Notes under the pieces: model-generated
The model's database searches: none
What the model saw: the letters and a program-made list of their open reading frames with translations, nothing else
Told to the model about the DNA's origin: nothing
In this document: positions 6,365 through 10,917 of the stretch, piece by piece
Numbering within the stretch: position 1 is the first letter of the stretch
Layout of the letters: each line of letters starts with the position of its first letter
Made by a program: the position numbers and the translations under genes
DNA from: CAZQIC01 sp964593555
Lineage (GTDB): Bacteria > Bacteroidota > Bacteroidia > JAFLBG01
Direction: 5' to 3'
Length of the DNA: 10,917 nucleotides
Assembly: GCA_964593555.1 (NCBI GenBank)
Contig: CAZQIC010000147.1
Location: 1 to 10,917, forward strand

Positions 6365-7528
6365 ATGATAATCCTGTCGAAAGTGAACAGAAGAGTACCG
6401 CTATTTTTATTTATTGTTTCATTATTTACAGGAGCAGGAACTACTTTGCTTGCGCAGGAGTTTCCTAATGCTTTAGAGATTACGGAGACTGTTGTAGATT
6501 ATAATACAAAAGCCAAACTCGAAGGCGTATCTGTTCAGATCTTAGAAAAACGTGATGATGGAACGTTCGAGGAATATGCCAGGGATGTAACTACTAAAAA
6601 GGCATTTATCACCTCTCAGCTTTATCTTCAAAAAGAATACATTATAGTATTTCAGAAAAAAGGGTATATCAAAAAGAAAATTCTTATTGATACCAGGATG
6701 GATGGAATTGATGAGGATTTTTATGAGCATGACAACATTCTTTATTTAACGAATAAAATTGTTCTTGGAGAAGAAGATCCGTCCCTGTTGGATAAGCCAG
6801 TTGTAAGGGTTTATTTTTCCAAGATGGCCAAAGGTTTTGTTTTTGACTCTTTATACGTTGCGAAAATAAAAACAGAAATTGCTGCGATGCCCAAGGATTT
6901 ATTAGAGGGCTTGGTAAAGGTACAGGAAAAAAATGCACAGGCTGAGGTGGTGAGCGATCCTCTTGAAGAGGCCAGGAGAAAAAAGGAAATGGATGATTTG
7001 ATCGCAAAAGCGGCAGCCATTGCGCAGGCTAAAATAGACCAAGCTCGTTTGGACTCACTTAAACTGGTGCAGCAAGTTATTGATTCTATTGCCGCTGTAA
7101 ATGCTCAGGTACTTGCGCAGCAAGTAGCAGACTCACTTAAAAATATAGCATTAGAGAATGCGAAAATAGCATTGGCAAAACGCATTAAAGATTCTACAGA
7201 TCGTGCAAACAGACCTGTTGCGTCAATTATAACAAGAACAAATGTTCCTGGCGTAATAGCCCCTACTGTTGCACCTGGGCCTGGGGATGAATTGCTTATA
7301 GTAGGAAAGGTTCCGGAACTTATTATGAAGTTTCAGGATGAAGTTTTTACAGACAAAACTCAGACAATTTCAGAGTCAAATACAACCAAGGCTGTGAAGC
7401 TGGCAATAGAAAAAGAGAAGATGGACAACATGAATGCAAAGTATAAAACTGGAAGTCCATTCATAAGTCTGTTGGATGAAATAGATTTTTACGCGAAAGC
7501 ACAAAAGAATAAAACCAGTAAACCGTAA
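6365..7528 (+). CDS. Exported protein with beta-sandwich domain and Ala-rich coiled coil, unknown function
   Basis: This encodes 387 residues. An N-terminal signal peptide has basic residues KVNRR, a hydrophobic core VPLFLFIVSLF and probable cleavage after TLLA (residue 30); no lipobox Cys is present. Residues about 36-135 resemble a carboxypeptidase-regulatory-like or CNA-B beta-sandwich: ETVVDYNTKAKLEGVSVQIL, a Gly turn, TTKKAFITSQL, EYIIVFQKKGYIKKKILIDT. Residues about 183-282 form a long Ala/Lys/Gln/Asp-rich helix with repeated DSL/DSI units (LDSLKLVQQVIDSI, QQVADSLKNI), likely a coiled coil. A Pro/Gly linker follows (294-307), then a C-terminal segment of about 80 residues, mostly helical, with no recognised domain. 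It probably acts in the periplasm or at the outer membrane. It is divergent from siaBC and 124 bp upstream of the sensor phosphatase on the same strand, so a shared role in sensing is plausible but unproven. I do not recognise a named family. Confidence 0.8.
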   Translation: MIILSKVNRRVPLFLFIVSLFTGAGTTLLAQEFPNALEITETVVDYNTKAKLEGVSVQILEKRDDGTFEEYARDVTTKKAFITSQLYLQKEYIIVFQKKGYIKKKILIDTRMDGIDEDFYEHDNILYLTNKIVLGEEDPSLLDKPVVRVYFSKMAKGFVFDSLYVAKIKTEIAAMPKDLLEGLVKVQEKNAQAEVVSDPLEEARRKKEMDDLIAKAAAIAQAKIDQARLDSLKLVQQVIDSIAAVNAQVLAQQVADSLKNIALENAKIALAKRIKDSTDRANRPVASIITRTNVPGVIAPTVAPGPGDELLIVGKVPELIMKFQDEVFTDKTQTISESNTTKAVKLAIEKEKMDNMNAKYKTGSPFISLLDEIDFYAKAQKNKTSKP

Positions 7529-7572
7529 AATTTCCTGGGTAAATAAGGTTTTTGAAATTTATGAAATAGCCA

Positions 7573-7591
7573 TGTTTGCGAATAGCAAACA
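7573..7591 (+). repeat. Hairpin in the gap before the sensor phosphatase
   Basis: TGTTTGC at 7573-7579 pairs with GCAAACA at 7585-7591 over a 5-base loop. A second small hairpin follows (GATGG 7611-7615 with CCATC 7622-7626). There is no T-tract, so neither looks like an efficient terminator; they may be leader structure or attenuate read-through from the gene at 6365. No good TAnnTTTG promoter is seen in this 124-bp gap, which favours co-transcription of the two genes. Confidence 0.35.
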
Positions 7592-7652
7592 CCCGCAGAA
7601 AAAATATAAAGATGGCGTATTCCATCTGACAACAGAAACGTAAAAATAATAT

Positions 7653-10600
7653 ATGCAGATGAAAATGATAAAAAGTTTCTCAAAATTCATTCTAACGTTT
7701 ATCGCGCTCTTCACAACTGTGATCGGTGTGTCCCAAACGTTGAACCTGAACCAATTTGGTATTGAAGAAGGTCTGCCGCAATCAAGTGTTCACTCAATGA
7801 TCCATGATGATAAGGGTAATATTTGGGTGGGTACAATGGCCGGTGTTTCAAAATACAATGGGTTGATGTTCGAAAATTTCAGTACAAAGAATGGATTGGC
7901 AGAGAACAGGGTATTGTCAAGCTTTCTTGATAAAGATGGAAACATTTGGTTCGGACATTGGGCCGGAGGTATTTCGGTGTATGTTGCAAAACAAAAAAAG
8001 TTTTATGAGGTTTCTACAGGTAAGTTAAATATTTATAAAAATGTTACGTCTATTATACGGGATTCAAAAGGTAATGTGTTGTTTGGAACTTCAGGTTTGG
8101 GTCTTTTAAAATACACACCTTCTGCCGATAGTATTCAAATTGGCAATATGAGCCAGTTAATGGCAAGCGATGGTTTGCCAAGTGATGTGGTAAATTCATT
8201 GGTGAATGATAAAAACGGAATTACATGGGTAGCCACAGAAAAAGGAGTAGTAAAATATGATGGCGATAAAACATTTACAGCAAGTGGATTGGCTAACACT
8301 TCTGTTAAAACTTTGTTTTATGATAGCAAAGGAAATCTCTGGATCGGCACTTACGATAAAGGTGTAACAATGGTAAATTCTTCCGGCGTTAGCAAAACGT
8401 ATGATGTATCAAAAGGCTTATCGGCAAATGATGTGAGTTTGATATTCGAAAGCAGCAATGGAACAATATTCGTTGGTACTTATAGCGGCGGTGTTTCAAA
8501 ATATTTACCTGCATTGGAAGCTAATGGTTACAAAGGACCATTGTTTCAAAAGATAAGTATTGAGCAGGGTTTGAGCAGCAGCAGGGTTTTATCAATGATT
8601 GAGGATAGGGAAAAAAATATCTGGATAGGAACTGCATTAAATCTTAACCAGTATTTCGATGAACAATTTGAAATTTACGGTGGACAGGAAGGATTAAAAA
8701 ATAGTTTGATCTGGTCGGTTATCCAGGATAAAGCCGGTAATTATTGGTTAGGAAGTGAAGGCGGCTTGGTGAAATTTGTTTTGGGTGAGAATACCAACAA
8801 GAGCACATTTGTTAATTATACGAGCAAAGGAAACACTACTGCGTTATACGAGGATATAAATGGAAATATCTGGTTCTCCGATTTTACGAATGGCGTTTCA
8901 AAAATAAATCCTAGCACGCGTCAGGTTACAAACTACACGGTGAAAAATGGCAGTTTAAAGAGTGATGAGGTATACACCATTGCAGGAGATAATAACGGTA
9001 ATGTATGGATAGGAACAAACAAAGGCGGAGTTTCTGTTTTTGATATTAAAACAAACAAGTTTCAAAATTATACAATAACTGATGGTCTTGGAAGTAACCA
9101 GGTATTTGTTATTTATAAAGACGGCAAAGGTAATATGTGGCTTGGCTCCCTTGGTGGAGAACTTACTATGCACGATGGTAAGAAGTTTTATAAATATACT
9201 AAAGTGGATGGCTACCCTGCAAAGTTCACGGTTTGTATTACTGAGGATAAAACAGGAAATATTTGGCTGGGAACATACGGCGATGGGTTATATAAATATG
9301 ATAGCAAAGTAAAAGCATTCAAAAATTATTCTGTAAAAAGCGGTTTAAGTTCCGATGCCCCATTTATGTTAACTGCCGATGACAAAAACAATTTGTGGAT
9401 AGGAACAGGTTTGGGTGTGGATAGATTTAATATCGAAAGTGAAACTTTTAAACATTATGGTAAGAACGATGGATTTTTAGGAGTTGAAATTAATCCGAAT
9501 TCGGTTTGCAAAGATAACAGCGGCAATTTGTGGTTTGGATCTATCCTTGGTGTTGTGAGGTATAATGCGAGTAATGCAAAAACAAATGTGGCCGAGCCAA
9601 TTACTATTGTAAAAGACCCACGTGTAAATTTTGAAACTGCAGAGATACCAACTGACCACATATTCAGCTATGGCCAAAATCACTTAACGTTTGATTTTGT
9701 TGGAGCAAGTTTAACTAACCCTAAGCGTGTGCGTTATAAATATATGCTGGAAGGATTGGATAAAGACTGGTCTCCGGTTGTAAAAGAAAATTATGTTACC
9801 TATCCTAACATCCCTCAGGGTAAATATACTTTCAAAGTTGTTTCAAGCAACAATGACGGGGTTTGGAACAAACAACCAGTTACCTATTCATTCGAAATTA
9901 AACCTCCGTTCTATAAAACATGGTATTTCTATTTGATTATTGGAGTGGTTGTAGTTCTTGTTGTGTTTACAATTATTAAAAATCGTGAGCGTGTTTTACG
10001 TGAAAGAAATTTAGAATTGGAGGGCAAGGTAAATCAGAGAACAGAAGAACTCAACTTGCAGAAAGTTGAAGTAGAGAAGAAAAATGCAAACATAACAGAC
10101 AGTATTGACTACGCTAAACGAATTCAGGATGCTGTATTTGTCGCAAAGGAACAAATTTCGAAATGGCTGCCGCAATCCTTTATTTTGTTTAAACCAAAAG
10201 ATATTGTGAGCGGAGATTTTTACTGGATGAATGAAAAGGACGGAAAAATTTTCTTTGCCGCTGTGGATTGTACTGGTCATGGTGTTCCGGGTGCATTCAT
10301 GTCAATCATTGGTTATAACCTATTGAATACAATTGTTGATGAGAAGAAAATATACCAACCGGCACAAATTTTAAATGAATTGGACAGGTTGGTATTTGAA
10401 ACATTAAGTTCTTCTTCTGAAAGTGGTAAAGTGAAAGAGGTTAAGGATGGCATGGACGTGGGTATTTGCGTTTATGATCCGAAGAATATGTCCCTGGAAT
10501 ATGCAGGAGCATATAACTCATTATATCATGTAAGAAAAGGAGAGTTAACAGAATATAAAGCGGATAAGCTGCCAATAGGTAAGTCTTCTATTCACACAGA

Positions 10601-10853
10601 TGGACAGTTTACAAACTATTCAGTGAAACTTGAAAAAGGAGATATGTTGTATTTGTTCTCCGATGGTTATGCTGATCAAATTGGCGGGCCAAAGCGTAAG
10701 AAATTTTATTACGGACCATTTAAAGAGATGCTTTCAAATATCAGCGGCCAGTCTATGAATGATCAAAAAAATAAGCTGGATAAAACAATTGTTGATTGGT
10801 TAGGTAATAGGGAGCAGGTGGATGATATAATTGTGATGGGAGTGAAGGTGTAG
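7653..10853 (+). CDS. Transmembrane sensor phosphatase: 14 propeller repeats, Y_Y_Y, SpoIIE/PP2C
   Basis: This encodes 1066 residues. A signal peptide (hydrophobic 11-25, likely cleavage after GVS at 27) is followed by 14 two-component-type propeller repeats of the form DxxGNIWxGTxxGG, with the W or equivalent near residues 58, 99, 143, 192, 230, 273, 324, 365, 407, 452, 496, 538, 582 and 627. That fits two seven-bladed propellers. A Y_Y_Y domain follows (about 675-750), then one membrane helix (757-775), a coiled-coil linker (776-815) and a cytoplasmic SpoIIE-type PP2C phosphatase (about 816-1066). Metal-binding acids are intact: Asp855 (VSGDFYW), Asp872 (DCTGHG), Asp932 (KDGMD), Asp1004 (SDG) and Asp1058 (DDII). 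The sensory half is that of Bacteroidota hybrid two-component sensors, but there is no histidine kinase, receiver or DNA-binding domain. With siaB-siaC nearby, SiaC phosphoserine is the likely substrate (inference). Alternative ATGs at 7659 and 7665 would also leave a workable signal peptide. Confidence 0.93.
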   Translation: MQMKMIKSFSKFILTFIALFTTVIGVSQTLNLNQFGIEEGLPQSSVHSMIHDDKGNIWVGTMAGVSKYNGLMFENFSTKNGLAENRVLSSFLDKDGNIWFGHWAGGISVYVAKQKKFYEVSTGKLNIYKNVTSIIRDSKGNVLFGTSGLGLLKYTPSADSIQIGNMSQLMASDGLPSDVVNSLVNDKNGITWVATEKGVVKYDGDKTFTASGLANTSVKTLFYDSKGNLWIGTYDKGVTMVNSSGVSKTYDVSKGLSANDVSLIFESSNGTIFVGTYSGGVSKYLPALEANGYKGPLFQKISIEQGLSSSRVLSMIEDREKNIWIGTALNLNQYFDEQFEIYGGQEGLKNSLIWSVIQDKAGNYWLGSEGGLVKFVLGENTNKSTFVNYTSKGNTTALYEDINGNIWFSDFTNGVSKINPSTRQVTNYTVKNGSLKSDEVYTIAGDNNGNVWIGTNKGGVSVFDIKTNKFQNYTITDGLGSNQVFVIYKDGKGNMWLGSLGGELTMHDGKKFYKYTKVDGYPAKFTVCITEDKTGNIWLGTYGDGLYKYDSKVKAFKNYSVKSGLSSDAPFMLTADDKNNLWIGTGLGVDRFNIESETFKHYGKNDGFLGVEINPNSVCKDNSGNLWFGSILGVVRYNASNAKTNVAEPITIVKDPRVNFETAEIPTDHIFSYGQNHLTFDFVGASLTNPKRVRYKYMLEGLDKDWSPVVKENYVTYPNIPQGKYTFKVVSSNNDGVWNKQPVTYSFEIKPPFYKTWYFYLIIGVVVVLVVFTIIKNRERVLRERNLELEGKVNQRTEELNLQKVEVEKKNANITDSIDYAKRIQDAVFVAKEQISKWLPQSFILFKPKDIVSGDFYWMNEKDGKIFFAAVDCTGHGVPGAFMSIIGYNLLNTIVDEKKIYQPAQILNELDRLVFETLSSSSESGKVKEVKDGMDVGICVYDPKNMSLEYAGAYNSLYHVRKGELTEYKADKLPIGKSSIHTDGQFTNYSVKLEKGDMLYLFSDGYADQIGGPKRKKFYYGPFKEMLSNISGQSMNDQKNKLDKTIVDWLGNREQVDDIIVMGVKV

Positions 10854-10917
10854 GATCACCATACTTAAGGGAGGTTCTATTAATTGATTTTAACAAATGT
10901 AACCGTATTTTTTTTTA
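10854..10917. other. Downstream tail of the window, no gene seen
   Basis: These 64 bp follow the phosphatase stop. There is a T-run at 10908-10916 but no convincing GC stem before it, so no terminator can be called. CAAATGTA at 10894-10901 would be a -7 element on the - strand, pointing into the 3' end of the phosphatase gene; its -33 position lies off the window. Confidence 0.3.

Noticed and set aside
6684..7020. Two overlapping - strand open frames inside the exported-protein gene
   Set aside because: The + strand frame has a signal peptide and a coherent domain plan; the opposite frames have no recognisable features and appear to be shadows.
7653..9600. Repeated DNA across the propeller region as a possible CRISPR or tandem array
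   Set aside because: The periodicity is protein-level (DxxGNIWxGT repeats of about 40-45 residues) with divergent DNA, as expected for a beta-propeller.
8955..10280. Several - strand frames of 68-89 codons inside the sensor phosphatase
   Set aside because: The + strand encodes continuous propeller repeats and phosphatase motifs across the same bases; the opposite frames lack any motif.
10894..10901. Perfect - strand TACATTTG element after the phosphatase gene
   Set aside because: It would drive transcription antisense to the phosphatase 3' end, no - strand gene follows, and its -33 position is outside the window.
10908..10916. T-run resembling the tail of a terminator
   Set aside because: No stable GC stem precedes it in the visible 64 bp.

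Overview
The window looks like chromosomal DNA of a free-living, AT-rich member of the Bacteroidota. The evidence is promoter-like motifs matching the phylum's TAnnTTTG -7 element, starts without clear Shine-Dalgarno sequences, and protein architectures typical of the phylum: a periplasmic two-component-type propeller with Y_Y_Y domain, SpoIIE-type phosphatases of the 'YAKRIQ ... PKDIVSGDFYW' type, and DUF1015 next to serA. Genus cannot be told from this sequence.

Layout. (1) 1-661: a lipoprotein gene on the + strand whose first codons lie upstream of the window. (2) 695-1210: a small HEAT-like protein on the - strand, convergent with the lipoprotein. (3) 1256-1339: an 84-bp imperfect palindromic intergenic element containing two hairpins. 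(4) 5168 down to 1338: a tight - strand operon serA - DUF1015 - yggS - EamA transporter, with gaps of 1-5 bp, combining serine biosynthesis, PLP homeostasis and a metabolite exporter. yggS carries an in-frame low-complexity insertion made by short DNA repeats. (5) 5226-5258: an intrinsic terminator separating this operon from the next. (6) 6220 down to 5277: a siaB-siaC pair on the - strand (GHKL-fold Ser/Thr kinase and its small phosphoprotein substrate). (7) 6221-6364: a divergent promoter region with two inverted copies of an 11-bp motif. (8) 6365-7528: an exported protein with a beta-sandwich and coiled coil. (9) 7653-10853: a 1066-residue transmembrane sensor phosphatase with 14 propeller repeats (two predicted 7-bladed propellers), Y_Y_Y, one membrane span, a coiled coil and an intact SpoIIE/PP2C domain.

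How it fits together. Items 6-9 make the most interesting unit. In Pseudomonas the SiaA phosphatase and SiaB kinase set the phosphorylation of SiaC, which controls the diguanylate cyclase SiaD. Here kinase and SiaC are present, the phosphatase role would be filled by a protein whose sensory half is the kind normally found in hybrid two-component polysaccharide sensors, and no SiaD is visible. An exported protein of unknown function lies between the kinase pair and the phosphatase. The inferred system converts a periplasmic signal into dephosphorylation of SiaC in the cytoplasm, with an output that is not encoded in this window.
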